A stretch of DNA of 29,893 bases from an uncultured Campylobacter sp. GTDB lineage: Bacteria; Campylobacterota; Campylobacteria; Campylobacterales; Campylobacteraceae. Location of the stretch: positions 1-29,893 of the forward strand of contig NZ_CALHHX010000058.1 in NCBI RefSeq assembly GCF_938030685.1, in the 5' to 3' direction. Of this stretch, positions 15,847 through 23,148 are shown piece after piece; position 1 is the first letter of the stretch, and each line of letters opens with the position of its first letter. A program made the position numbers and the translations under genes. Under the pieces are notes generated by a model. The model made no database searches. It was not told the origin of the DNA and saw only the letters and a list, made by a program, of their open reading frames with translations.

Positions 15847-16950
15847 TTGCGGAATTTAGCCTTTTCGCTCGAAAGCTCGGGCGGGAAAAACACCCTATCG
15901 CTACGCGGGCAGTGGAACTACAAAAGCTCGCGCTCCCAGCTACTTGCACTAAAAAAAGCGGTAAAAAATCTAAACGAGCTGGAGCTAAGCTTAAGCGAAA
16001 TTTCAAATTTAGACTATTTCATGGCGCTGATGATCAAAAACACCCTTGCCGGCAAGCGGGTTAGCCTTGTGGAGGATAGCTGCAAAGCTGCTAAAATTCT
16101 AAGCTTTATGGATGATAAAACGATCGATTTTAGCTATGTACCCGAATCTCGTAGGCTAAATTTTTTAGCGCAGATCGGACTTTATTGCCATCTTGGAATT
16201 CTAGGCTTGCTAAGCCTTGCAAGCTTTTTGGGCGAGTTTTTTTCTAAACTCGCGGCTTTTATAATTCATCCGATGAAATTCCGCTTCAAGGAAACCGTAA
16301 ATTTCATCAAAGATAGCGGCATAGACGCGCTTTTCATAGTCTCACTGACGGCATTTTTGATCGGCATCGTGCTTGCTTACATAGGCTCGGATATGCTTTC
16401 TAAATTTGGCGCCAGCATCTATATCATCGATATAATGGGCGCTTTGACGCTTCGTGAGGTAGCACCTCTAATCGCCGCTATCGTTATCGCGGGTCGCTCG
16501 GCTTCGAGCTTTACGGCGCAGATCGGCGTGATGAAGATCACAGAAGAGATCGATGCGATGAGGACGATGGGCTTTGATCCATTTTATTTTCTTGCGATGC
16601 CGCGCATTATCGCGATGGTACTAATCATGCCGCTAGTCATTTTTATCGCAGATTCGGTAAGTATTTTTGCTCAGATGATAGTGTGCGACGCGTATTTAGA
16701 TATAGCCTTTAGCGATTATTTGGATAGATTTAAGGCTTCTGTAGAGCTTAGGCATTTTTTAGTAGGTATAATTAAAGCGCCATTTTTCGGGGCATTCATT
16801 GCTATCATCGGCTGCATGCGGGGTTTTGAGGTTAAAGGAAATACCCAAAGCATCGGCGAATACACCACCATTAGCGTCGTAAATGCGATATTTTGGGTTA
16901 TCGCAATCGACGCGGTATTCGCGGTTCTGTTTTCGGAAATCGGGCTATGA
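15847..16950 (+). CDS. mlaE: STAS-MlaE fusion, permease of a Mla-type lipid ABC transporter
   Basis: 367 aa. Residues 1 to about 95 are soluble and STAS-like (LSLRGQWNYKSS..., ELELSLSEISNLDYF), matching the separate MlaB protein of E. coli. The MlaE permease domain follows (about 110-365), with FRFKETVNFIKDSG, LREVAPLIAAIVIAGRSASSF and EEIDAMRTMGFDP, all hallmarks. MlaE dimers form the inner-membrane core of MCE systems that move phospholipids between the membranes. Start TTG at 15847-15849 with GGAGAG about 7 nt upstream. Overlaps mlaF by 4 bp (ATGA). The C. jejuni counterpart is probably iamB. Confidence 0.93.
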   Translation: MRNLAFSLESSGGKNTLSLRGQWNYKSSRSQLLALKKAVKNLNELELSLSEISNLDYFMALMIKNTLAGKRVSLVEDSCKAAKILSFMDDKTIDFSYVPESRRLNFLAQIGLYCHLGILGLLSLASFLGEFFSKLAAFIIHPMKFRFKETVNFIKDSGIDALFIVSLTAFLIGIVLAYIGSDMLSKFGASIYIIDIMGALTLREVAPLIAAIVIAGRSASSFTAQIGVMKITEEIDAMRTMGFDPFYFLAMPRIIAMVLIMPLVIFIADSVSIFAQMIVCDAYLDIAFSDYLDRFKASVELRHFLVGIIKAPFFGAFIAIIGCMRGFEVKGNTQSIGEYTTISVVNAIFWVIAIDAVFAVLFSEIGL

Positions 16951-17717
16951 GCGAGCAAGCGCAGTCTAGCGAAACCTCCAAAATTATAGTCGCGCGCGAC
17001 GTTACTACCGCGTACGGATCGCGCGTTATGCACGATAACGTTAGCTTTAGCGTTAAAAAGGGCGAAATTTACGGCTTTTTAGGTGGCAGCGGCAGCGGTA
17101 AAACGACACTGATGAAAACCCTCATATTTTTAAAACGTCCGCAAAGCGGCGAGATTAAAATTTTTGGGCGCGATATTTGGCGCGCGAGCGAAGCGGAGCA
17201 AAACGAGATCCGCCTAAAATGCGGCGTGATGTTTCAGTTCGGCGCGCTTTACAGCTCGATGAGCGTGCTCGAAAACGTAGGCGTGCTGCTGCGCGAATAC
17301 TCTAAATTTAGCGAGCGCGAGATAGATGAGCTATCGATGTTTTGGATCCAAAAGGTGGGGCTTAAGAAGGAGGCCGCCGCGCTTAGCCCAAACGAGCTTA
17401 GCGGCGGTATGAAAAAGCGCGTAGCACTGGCTCGCGCGCTAGCACTTAGCCCTGAAATTTTATTTTTGGACGAGCCGAACTCAGGGCTTGATCCGCTCAG
17501 CGCCAGAGCCCTTGATAGGCTTGTTTGCGAGCTTAGAGATAGCCTCGGCGTCACGGTCGTTATGGTGACGCACGACGTGGATAGTATCTTTGACATTTTG
17601 GATCGGTTTTTGATCGTGGATAATCAAAAAATCGCTTTTGAAGGAAACATCGAGGAGATTTCAAACCTAGAAAACAACCCGCTCGAAGAGCTATTTAAGA
17701 TGCGACAAAGAGATTGA
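16947..17717 (+). CDS. mlaF: ATPase of the Mla-type lipid ABC transporter
   Basis: 256 aa ABC ATPase. Walker A GGSGSGKTT (46-54), Q-loop Gln97 in MFQFGALYSSMSV (the FGALYSSMSV signature is specific to MlaF-like ATPases), signature LSGGM (151-155), Walker B LFLDEP (172-177), switch His209 in VTHDVDS. It energises lipid transfer through MlaE. I start it at ATG 16947, which overlaps the mlaE stop (ATGA); the frame extends 18 codons further upstream into mlaE, but that has no merit. C. jejuni counterpart is probably iamA. Confidence 0.94.
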   Translation: MSEQAQSSETSKIIVARDVTTAYGSRVMHDNVSFSVKKGEIYGFLGGSGSGKTTLMKTLIFLKRPQSGEIKIFGRDIWRASEAEQNEIRLKCGVMFQFGALYSSMSVLENVGVLLREYSKFSEREIDELSMFWIQKVGLKKEAAALSPNELSGGMKKRVALARALALSPEILFLDEPNSGLDPLSARALDRLVCELRDSLGVTVVMVTHDVDSIFDILDRFLIVDNQKIAFEGNIEEISNLENNPLEELFKMRQRD

Positions 17718-18045
17718 GCTTTGAAATTTACCGAGCCGAAATACGCATCGCGGCGGGTAAAATTTAGATAGATAGGAGCTGAAATTTTAAAATAGCGGTA
17801 GTAAAATTTTAAATTTTAAACCTAGCGAAAAATTCCGGGCTCCGCAGGGCTTAAATTTTTAAAATTTAGGCCGTAGCGGCTCAATCGAAATTTTAAAATT
17901 TAGGCGGGTCGCATTTAAGGGCGCATTTATTGGATAGTGCATAAATTTTAAAATTTTAGCGAACAAACCGCGCTAAATTAAACCGGGGTGGCAAAATTTT
18001 ACGCTAAAATACGGCGCGGCGATATTTTGAAATTTCAAAATGCAC

Positions 18046-18073
18046 GCTAAGCTTTAAAATTTAAACTCAGATG
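18046..18073 (+). repeat. 28 bp direct repeat, copy 1
   Basis: GCTAAGCTTTAAAATTTAAA followed by CTCAGATG. 25 of 28 bases match 18106-18133, exactly 60 bp downstream. Confidence 0.8.
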
Positions 18074-18105
18074 ATTCTGCGAATTTTGCGACTATTTGAG
18101 AAAGT

Positions 18106-18133
18106 GCTAAGTTTTAAAATTTAAGCTCAAATG
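18106..18133 (+). repeat. 28 bp direct repeat, copy 2
   Basis: GCTAAGTTTTAAAATTTAAG followed by CTCAAATG; second copy of 18046-18073. It ends 58 bp before the mlaD start. Confidence 0.8.
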
Positions 18134-18191
18134 GCTATTTTAAGGCATATCGCAGGGCTTAAATTTTACGCTCTGAAATTAGGAGAAAAGA

Positions 18192-19121
18192 TTGGAAAAT
18201 AGAACTTCATACACGATAGTAGGCGCATTTGTTATGATCTGCGTCGCGGCTCTTACGGCGTTTATGTGGTGGATGCTTACTAAGACTGACCGCGGCGAGA
18301 GCTACCGCTCCTACTATATCCACACAAAAGAGCTTCCCGTAGGCATTAAGGAGAATTCCGAAGTTAAATTTATCGGCGTAAATGCGGGCATCATCAAAAG
18401 TATCGACTTTGCCGATATCGAAAATGCGATTATTGAGATTGAAATTTCAGTAAAAAGCAAGCTACCGATCTCGCAAGATAGCGTCGCTAAGGTAGAATCT
18501 CAAGGCATAAGCGGAATCGCGTTTATAAATATCACGAAAGGAAGTGGCAAGCTTTTTCCGCCGAATGATAAAAAGCCGATAATTGCGCTGGATAAAACGC
18601 TTCTTGATAAAATCGGCTCTAAAGCTGAAGTCATCACCGATAGCGTGAGTGAGATGATCTTTAAAATTAATGGGCTGTTGTCTAAGCAAAATACCGATAA
18701 AGTGGATAGAATTCTATCTTCGATGGATAAATTTAGCGCCGAGTTAAGCGATGAGAAAAAATTCCAAAGCCTAGACGCACTGCTTGCTAACGTAAATACT
18801 CTCATAGCAAATTTAAACGAGCGCGAGAAGGAGCTAGACGCGCTGCTAGATAATCTAAACGCCTTTGCCGTGAGTGCTGCCAATCTATCGAATTCGCTGG
18901 ATAAAACCGCAGGCATCATCACTAAGCGTATCGATCGCGGCGAGTACAATCTAAAAGCAATCTTGGATCCTACACTTGAAGAGGCAAAAAACACTCTTGG
19001 TGAGCTCAAAAAATCGCTTAGAGAATTCCAAGGCGCGATGTTTAGGCTAGAGGACAATCCTTACGATTTCTTTTTTAAAGACACTTCTAAAGGCGCGGAT
19101 CGCGACGATAAAAAGGAATAA
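18192..19121 (+). CDS. mlaD: MCE-domain protein, MlaD-like
   Basis: 309 aa. One membrane segment at about 10-30, then a single MCE domain (about 38-118) with ELPVGIKENSEVKFIGVNAG and a IEISVKSKLPI strand, then a long helical region (about 150-285) with coiled-coil character. MCE domains assemble as a hexameric ring on the permease and pass lipids through its pore. At 309 aa it is longer than E. coli MlaD because of the helical tail, as in MCE proteins that form a tube or needle. Start TTG at 18192-18194 with AGGAG 6 nt upstream. Separated from mlaF by the 474 bp spacer, and 2 bp from the lipoprotein gene downstream. Confidence 0.92.
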   Translation: MENRTSYTIVGAFVMICVAALTAFMWWMLTKTDRGESYRSYYIHTKELPVGIKENSEVKFIGVNAGIIKSIDFADIENAIIEIEISVKSKLPISQDSVAKVESQGISGIAFINITKGSGKLFPPNDKKPIIALDKTLLDKIGSKAEVITDSVSEMIFKINGLLSKQNTDKVDRILSSMDKFSAELSDEKKFQSLDALLANVNTLIANLNEREKELDALLDNLNAFAVSAANLSNSLDKTAGIITKRIDRGEYNLKAILDPTLEEAKNTLGELKKSLREFQGAMFRLEDNPYDFFFKDTSKGADRDDKKE

Positions 19122-19123
19122 AG

Positions 19124-19687
19124 ATGAAAAATTTTATAAAGTTTACGCTTGCTGTGACACTGGCGGCGATATTTTTAGGCGGCTGCTTAGCCAAGCAGGC
19201 TAAGCCATACACCTACTACGAGCTGCGTTATGATCAAAAGCGTTGCGTAAATCCTAGCGGTACGCGCAAAAATATCTTTATCGACACCATCACGGCGACC
19301 GATCTCGTCGATAGGCGGGATATTTTAATAGTGGATTTTAGAAACCGAACGCGGTTCGCAAGCGACGCCAAATTTATCACGATGCCTAGCGAAATGGTAT
19401 ATAAAGCGCTACTTGATGCGGCATTTTCCACCTGCTCGCTAAATCCGATCTTCGTGCCAAAAGAGCGGGATTTGCGCCTAAAAACCAGTATCGTAGCGCT
19501 TCAGATCAATAATGATCAAGCAACCGTCACGATGGGGTATGAAATTTTGAATTCTTTAGAAAGCATAAAATCAGGCATCGTCACTAAGCGCGTTTTCGTG
19601 CCTGATCCTAGCTCGCAAAGCATTTATAATGCCCTAAATTTAGCGCTTAATGAGAGCATAAACGAAATTTTAAAGGCTCTTAGATGA
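19124..19687 (+). CDS. ABC-type transport auxiliary lipoprotein (PqiC/LetC-like)
   Basis: 187 aa. Signal peptide with lipobox LGGC (acylated Cys21). The mature part has YYELRYD and many beta-strand/helix segments, and resembles the ABC-type transport auxiliary component family (DUF330-like), which accompanies MCE transporters in place of the soluble MlaC carrier. It is likely anchored in the outer membrane and completes the lipid path from the MlaD-like ring. Start ATG with AAGGA 6 nt upstream. The stop overlaps ruvA by 4 bp (ATGA). Assignment relies on context as much as on sequence. Confidence 0.78.
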   Translation: MKNFIKFTLAVTLAAIFLGGCLAKQAKPYTYYELRYDQKRCVNPSGTRKNIFIDTITATDLVDRRDILIVDFRNRTRFASDAKFITMPSEMVYKALLDAAFSTCSLNPIFVPKERDLRLKTSIVALQINNDQATVTMGYEILNSLESIKSGIVTKRVFVPDPSSQSIYNALNLALNESINEILKALR

Positions 19688-20238
19688 TAGCGGCGATCGA
19701 AGGAATTATCACGCGCAAGGAGCCCACTGCTTGCGTCATTAAATGCGCCAGCGGCGTAAGCTACGCTCTTTCATTGTCATTAAATACCTCCGCGAAGCTC
19801 ACGCAGGGCAAGCTGACCGAGCTTGCGTGCGTACAAATTCTGCGCGAGGATGCCGATTTGCTGTATGGGTTTTTAGACGAGAGTGAAAAAAAGATGTTTG
19901 AAACCCTAATCAAGCTTAGCGGTGTAGGTGCAAGCACGGCGATGGCGGTTTGTTCGACGCTCGCTCCGCAGGATTTCGCGCGTTGCGTAGCTACGGGGGA
20001 TGCTGCGACGCTAACTTCAGTTCCGGGTATCGGCCCAAAGACCGCTAGACGGATCATTGCCGAACTAGGCGATGCGAAGCTAATGGAATTCGGTCCTAGC
20101 GAGACTTATAAGAACGAAGCGGCGTCCGCGCTACAAAGCCTTGGATTTAAGCGCGATAAGATCAATCAAATCTTAGCAGGATGCAGCAGCACGAATACGT
20201 CAGATCTTGTCAAAGAGGCGTTAAAAAAATTAGCATAG
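19684..20238 (+). CDS. ruvA: Holliday junction branch-migration protein RuvA
   Basis: 184 aa, normal for RuvA. N-terminal OB fold (MIAAIEGIITRKEPTACVI; LREDADLLYGF), then two helix-hairpin-helix motifs: IKLSGVGASTAM (about 74-85) and LTSVPGIGPKTARRII (about 106-121), and a C-terminal domain that contacts RuvB (ALQSLGFKRDKI). RuvA tetramers hold the junction while RuvB drives migration. Start ATG overlaps the upstream lipoprotein stop; ddl follows 23 bp later. ruvA next to ddl is conserved in Campylobacter. Confidence 0.97.
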   Translation: MIAAIEGIITRKEPTACVIKCASGVSYALSLSLNTSAKLTQGKLTELACVQILREDADLLYGFLDESEKKMFETLIKLSGVGASTAMAVCSTLAPQDFARCVATGDAATLTSVPGIGPKTARRIIAELGDAKLMEFGPSETYKNEAASALQSLGFKRDKINQILAGCSSTNTSDLVKEALKKLA

Positions 20239-20261
20239 AAAATAAAATTTGAAGGAAAACA

Positions 20262-21293
20262 ATGAAATTTGGCTTAGTTTTTGGAGCTCAAAGCTATGAG
20301 CACGAAATAAGTATCATCTCGGCAATTGCTGTCAAAAATGCCCTAAAAGGCTGGGACTTGGAGTTTGTATTTTGCGATAAAAATCGTAAATTTTACCGCA
20401 TTGAGGATAAAAATATGCGCGCGGCGTATTTTAAACAAGGTGGCTATGCTAAAGCAAAAGAGCTTAGCATCGGTGCGGGCGGATTTTTTGAGAGCGGAAT
20501 GTTTAGCAAAAGCATGCTAGAAGTCGGCACATATATCAATCTAATCCATGGCTGCGACGGCGAGGATGGCAAAATGGCGGCGCTATTTGAGTTTTTTGGT
20601 ATCCCTTATATCGGACCTCGTATCGAAGCTAGCGTGCTAAGCTATAATAAAATTTTAACCAAGCATCTAGCCGCAATCGCAAATGTAAAAACCTTGCCGT
20701 ATGAGATCGTAAATCGTACCAGCCTGCCTAATTTTAATTTTCCGATCATCGTTAAGCCCGCTCATTTGGGCTCTAGCATCGGAATTTCGATAGCCAAGAA
20801 CGAAAGCGAGTTTAGCTATGCGCTGGATCAGGCTTTTGAGCTAGACGACAGCGCGATCGTAGAGCCATACTGGGAAAACGTAAAGGAATTCAATCTCGCA
20901 GGCGCTAAAATAGACGGCAAAATCGTATTTTCAAACATCGAAGAGCCGAAAAAGGAGGGCTATTTAAATTTCGATCGTAAATATTTGGATTTTTCGCGTA
21001 GTGGCGCGATCGAGCCCGCTCGTCCTGGCGCTTTATTAGAGGGTAAGATGAAAGACGCCTTTACGCGGCTTTATAACGCAGGATCATTTGATGGCGCGCT
21101 CATTCGCTGCGATTTTTTTGAAAAAGAGGGCGAAATTTATCTAAACGAGATAAATCCGAACCCTGGCAGTCTCGCAAACTACCTATTTGACGATTTCTCC
21201 GAGGTCTTAGCAGCTCTTGCTTCGTCGCTGCCGCCGATGAGGCAGATCCCTGTAAGCTACGAGCTAATCACCAAAATCACCGCTAATAAATAG
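20262..21293 (+). CDS. ddl: D-alanine--D-alanine ligase
   Basis: 343 aa ATP-grasp enzyme that makes the D-Ala-D-Ala dipeptide later added by MurF, whose gene lies 1.9 kb downstream. Motifs: SYEHEISIISA near the N-terminus (EHE 13-15), HGCDGEDGK (96-104), ATP-binding Lys165 in IIVKPAHLGSSIGIS, omega-loop region YLNFDRKYLDF, and the metal-binding NEINPNPGS (295-303, with E296 and N298). Length is usual for the campylobacterotan form. Start ATG with GAAGGA about 5 nt upstream. Confidence 0.96.
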   Translation: MKFGLVFGAQSYEHEISIISAIAVKNALKGWDLEFVFCDKNRKFYRIEDKNMRAAYFKQGGYAKAKELSIGAGGFFESGMFSKSMLEVGTYINLIHGCDGEDGKMAALFEFFGIPYIGPRIEASVLSYNKILTKHLAAIANVKTLPYEIVNRTSLPNFNFPIIVKPAHLGSSIGISIAKNESEFSYALDQAFELDDSAIVEPYWENVKEFNLAGAKIDGKIVFSNIEEPKKEGYLNFDRKYLDFSRSGAIEPARPGALLEGKMKDAFTRLYNAGSFDGALIRCDFFEKEGEIYLNEINPNPGSLANYLFDDFSEVLAALASSLPPMRQIPVSYELITKITANK

Positions 21294-21353
21294 CCAATCG
21301 TTTAAAATTTTACGCTAAATTTTACGTAAAATTTTACTCCAAAAGGTCGAGTT

Positions 21354-21572
21354 ATGATAAATCAAGACGAAATTTACACCGCTACCGAGATCGTGCGTAA
21401 CTTCAGCACCGTTTTAAACAAGATCAAAAACCAAGAAATCAAAAAAGCCCTGATCGTCAAAAACAACAAATTCGAAGCCGTGATGATCAGTATGAGCGAG
21501 TTTGAGCGGCTTGAAAAAGCAGTCGAGCTACTTAAAGCCGTTTACGCCAAAAGGAGCAGCGGTGGCGAGTAA
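21354..21572 (+). CDS. Orphan Phd/YefM-like antitoxin-type protein
   Basis: 72 aa. The N-terminal half has YTATEIVRNFSTVLNKIKN, a Phd/YefM-type DNA-binding fold, followed by KALIVKNNKFEAVMISMSEFERL, the strand-helix part that usually makes the dimer. The C-terminal tail, which in true antitoxins wraps the toxin, is short. No Doc, YoeB or other toxin gene is next to it; the next gene is an alpha/beta hydrolase that it overlaps by 11 bp. From memory, C. jejuni has a small gene in the same place (Cj0797c). It may regulate the ddl-hydrolase-murF genes. AAGG lies about 7 nt before ATG. Confidence 0.75.
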   Translation: MINQDEIYTATEIVRNFSTVLNKIKNQEIKKALIVKNNKFEAVMISMSEFERLEKAVELLKAVYAKRSSGGE

Positions 21573-22293
21573 AGAGCTTGTCTACGGCGGCGAGAGTTAC
21601 AAAATCAGCTACGAAATTTCAAACCTGCAGCGCACCGAATATATTTTGGTGTTGCACGGCTGGGGTGCAAACAAAGCGCTTATGTCTCGGGTTTTTTCGG
21701 ATAAATTCCGCCGTTACGCGTTAGTGTGCGTCGATCTGCCGGGATTTGGCGCCAGCTCACAGCCCGCGCGCGCCCTTGGCAGCGAGGATTACGCGGAGAT
21801 TATGCGTGCCTTTATCGCGGCTTTTGGCAAGCAACCCGCAGCGATCATGGGGCACAGCTTTGGCGGCAAGATCGCTGCATTGCTAGCTCCGCACAATCTA
21901 ATACTACTAAGCAGCGCCGGTATCATCGAGCCCAAGCCCCTTGCCGTGCGCGCCAAGATCGCGATTTTTAAAATTTTGAAAAAACTTGGACTAGCGGGTC
22001 TTTGGCGCGCGTTTGCAAGCAAGGATGCCGCAGGTATGAGCAAGACGATGTATGAGACGCTAAAAAACGTCGTAAATGAGGACTTCCGCGACATTTTTTC
22101 CGCGCTAAGCCCGCAAAATGCGCTCATCTTTTGGGGTAAGGACGATCGCGCCACTAGCCTAAAAAGCGGCGAGCTGATCCACTCGCTCGTAAAAAATAGC
22201 AAATTTTATCCGCTGGCGGGGGATCACTTTTTCTTTTTGCAGAGCGCGGAATTTATCGGCGAGCAGATCGAAAAGGAGCTTAGCGGCAGCTAA
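21562..22293 (+). CDS. Alpha/beta hydrolase
   Basis: 243 aa alpha/beta-hydrolase fold, cytoplasmic (no signal). Oxyanion-loop LHGWGAN, nucleophile Ser99 in the elbow GHSFGG, acid probably Asp194 or Asp195 in FWGKDDRAT, and His222 in LAGDHFFFL. Substrate unknown; the family includes esterases and thioesterases. I start it at GTG 21562-21564 because AAGGAG is 5 nt upstream; this overlaps the Phd-like gene. The frame could begin 20 codons earlier at ATG 21502, but there is no ribosome site there. Its place among cell-wall genes is conserved, but no wall role is shown. Confidence 0.85.
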   Translation: MASKELVYGGESYKISYEISNLQRTEYILVLHGWGANKALMSRVFSDKFRRYALVCVDLPGFGASSQPARALGSEDYAEIMRAFIAAFGKQPAAIMGHSFGGKIAALLAPHNLILLSSAGIIEPKPLAVRAKIAIFKILKKLGLAGLWRAFASKDAAGMSKTMYETLKNVVNEDFRDIFSALSPQNALIFWGKDDRATSLKSGELIHSLVKNSKFYPLAGDHFFFLQSAEFIGEQIEKELSGS

Positions 22294-23148
22294 ATTTAAC
22301 GATTTGGCGCCGCACTAAATTTAAAGCGAAACGCGATTTTGTGTAAATTTTAAAATTTAGCCGCGAAATTTTAGCGCTGCACCGTTAAAACCGCGCTTTA
22401 GACGCAAAAACAGATCGCGCGAAAGGCAAGAGCGAGGTGTAGTTTAAAAGCGTTTTATTGCGGCGCTTTAATACGGCTTATCTTGCGGCGCGCGTTTTAA
22501 AATTTTGCAATTTGTTTGCGCCAAAGATCGCAAACCGAAGCGTAAATTTAAACATAAAAGTCGCGAGCACGCGGTACATATTTAAAATTTAGCGGCGTAA
22601 AATACGTTCTTTGGGCGCGCAGTATAAAACGCAAAGCTCAAATTGCGGCGTGCCGCGTTAAATTTTAAAATTTTACGCCGTGGCGGGTCGTTTCCGCTCT
22701 GCGCTCGCGATTGCGGCAGCCGTACAATAGACGGCAAAACCGCGCGTGTGTATCGCAAGCGGACGATTAATTTGGTCGCATAGCCGCGTCATGTATTCGC
22801 CGCGACAGAAGACCTATGTGCCGCAAATGATGCAAATCATCGCGCGAGATAGGTCTCGATATCGTAAGATATACAGCATGCGAAAATTTCAGGTCGCGAT
22901 AGATGAGTGCGGCACAGTATCAATAACGAAAAGTCGCGCGGCAGCGTAAATTTATCTAGCGCGGCTCGTGCAGCTTTTGCGAGAGCGTGAATTTGCGAGC
23001 TAGCGAAGTTTGTAAAATAGAATTTGCAAAGCGAGAATTCGTAAAATTTGCAAATGAAGCCAAATGCCTGTTAGCCCTAGCTCGCCGCATTTTGCCCGCA
23101 CGGGCTTGCAAAGCGGGCGCGCAAATTTATAAAAAGGAATTTTAAAAG
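22294..23148. other. 855 bp non-coding spacer before murF
   Basis: No credible gene. It contains many RAATTY palindromes, one GC-clamped near-palindrome at 22655-22678 (GCGTTAAATTTT facing AAAATTTTACGC, one mismatch) that could act as a two-way terminator, and the inverted repeat at 22810-22856. A 67-codon frame at 22746-22949 spans that inverted repeat and has no ribosome site. Confidence 0.6.
22810..22856. repeat. Inverted repeat with internal dyad
   Basis: Arms AGACCTAT (22810-22817) and ATAGGTCT (22849-22856) are perfect. The 31 nt between them includes a second dyad, TGAT-GCAA-ATCA. The whole could form a branched hairpin if transcribed or serve as a protein-binding site. Confidence 0.7.

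Larger units (their letters stand above)
17718..18191. other. 474 bp repeat-rich spacer inside the mla operon
   Basis: No gene. It is packed with TTTTAAAATTTA-like palindromes and holds a direct repeat (18046-18073 and 18106-18133). Genes on both sides belong to one transporter and would be expected to abut. It may hold a terminator/attenuator or a second promoter; I see no clear -10 that meets consensus. Confidence 0.65.

Noticed and set aside
21354..22293. Phd-like protein plus hydrolase as a toxin-antitoxin pair
   Set aside because: The partner is a full alpha/beta hydrolase with a complete catalytic triad, not a Doc/RelE-type toxin, and the arrangement seems conserved with cell-wall genes.
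22746..22949. 67-codon frame in the pre-murF spacer
   Set aside because: No ribosome site, odd composition, and it spans an inverted repeat.
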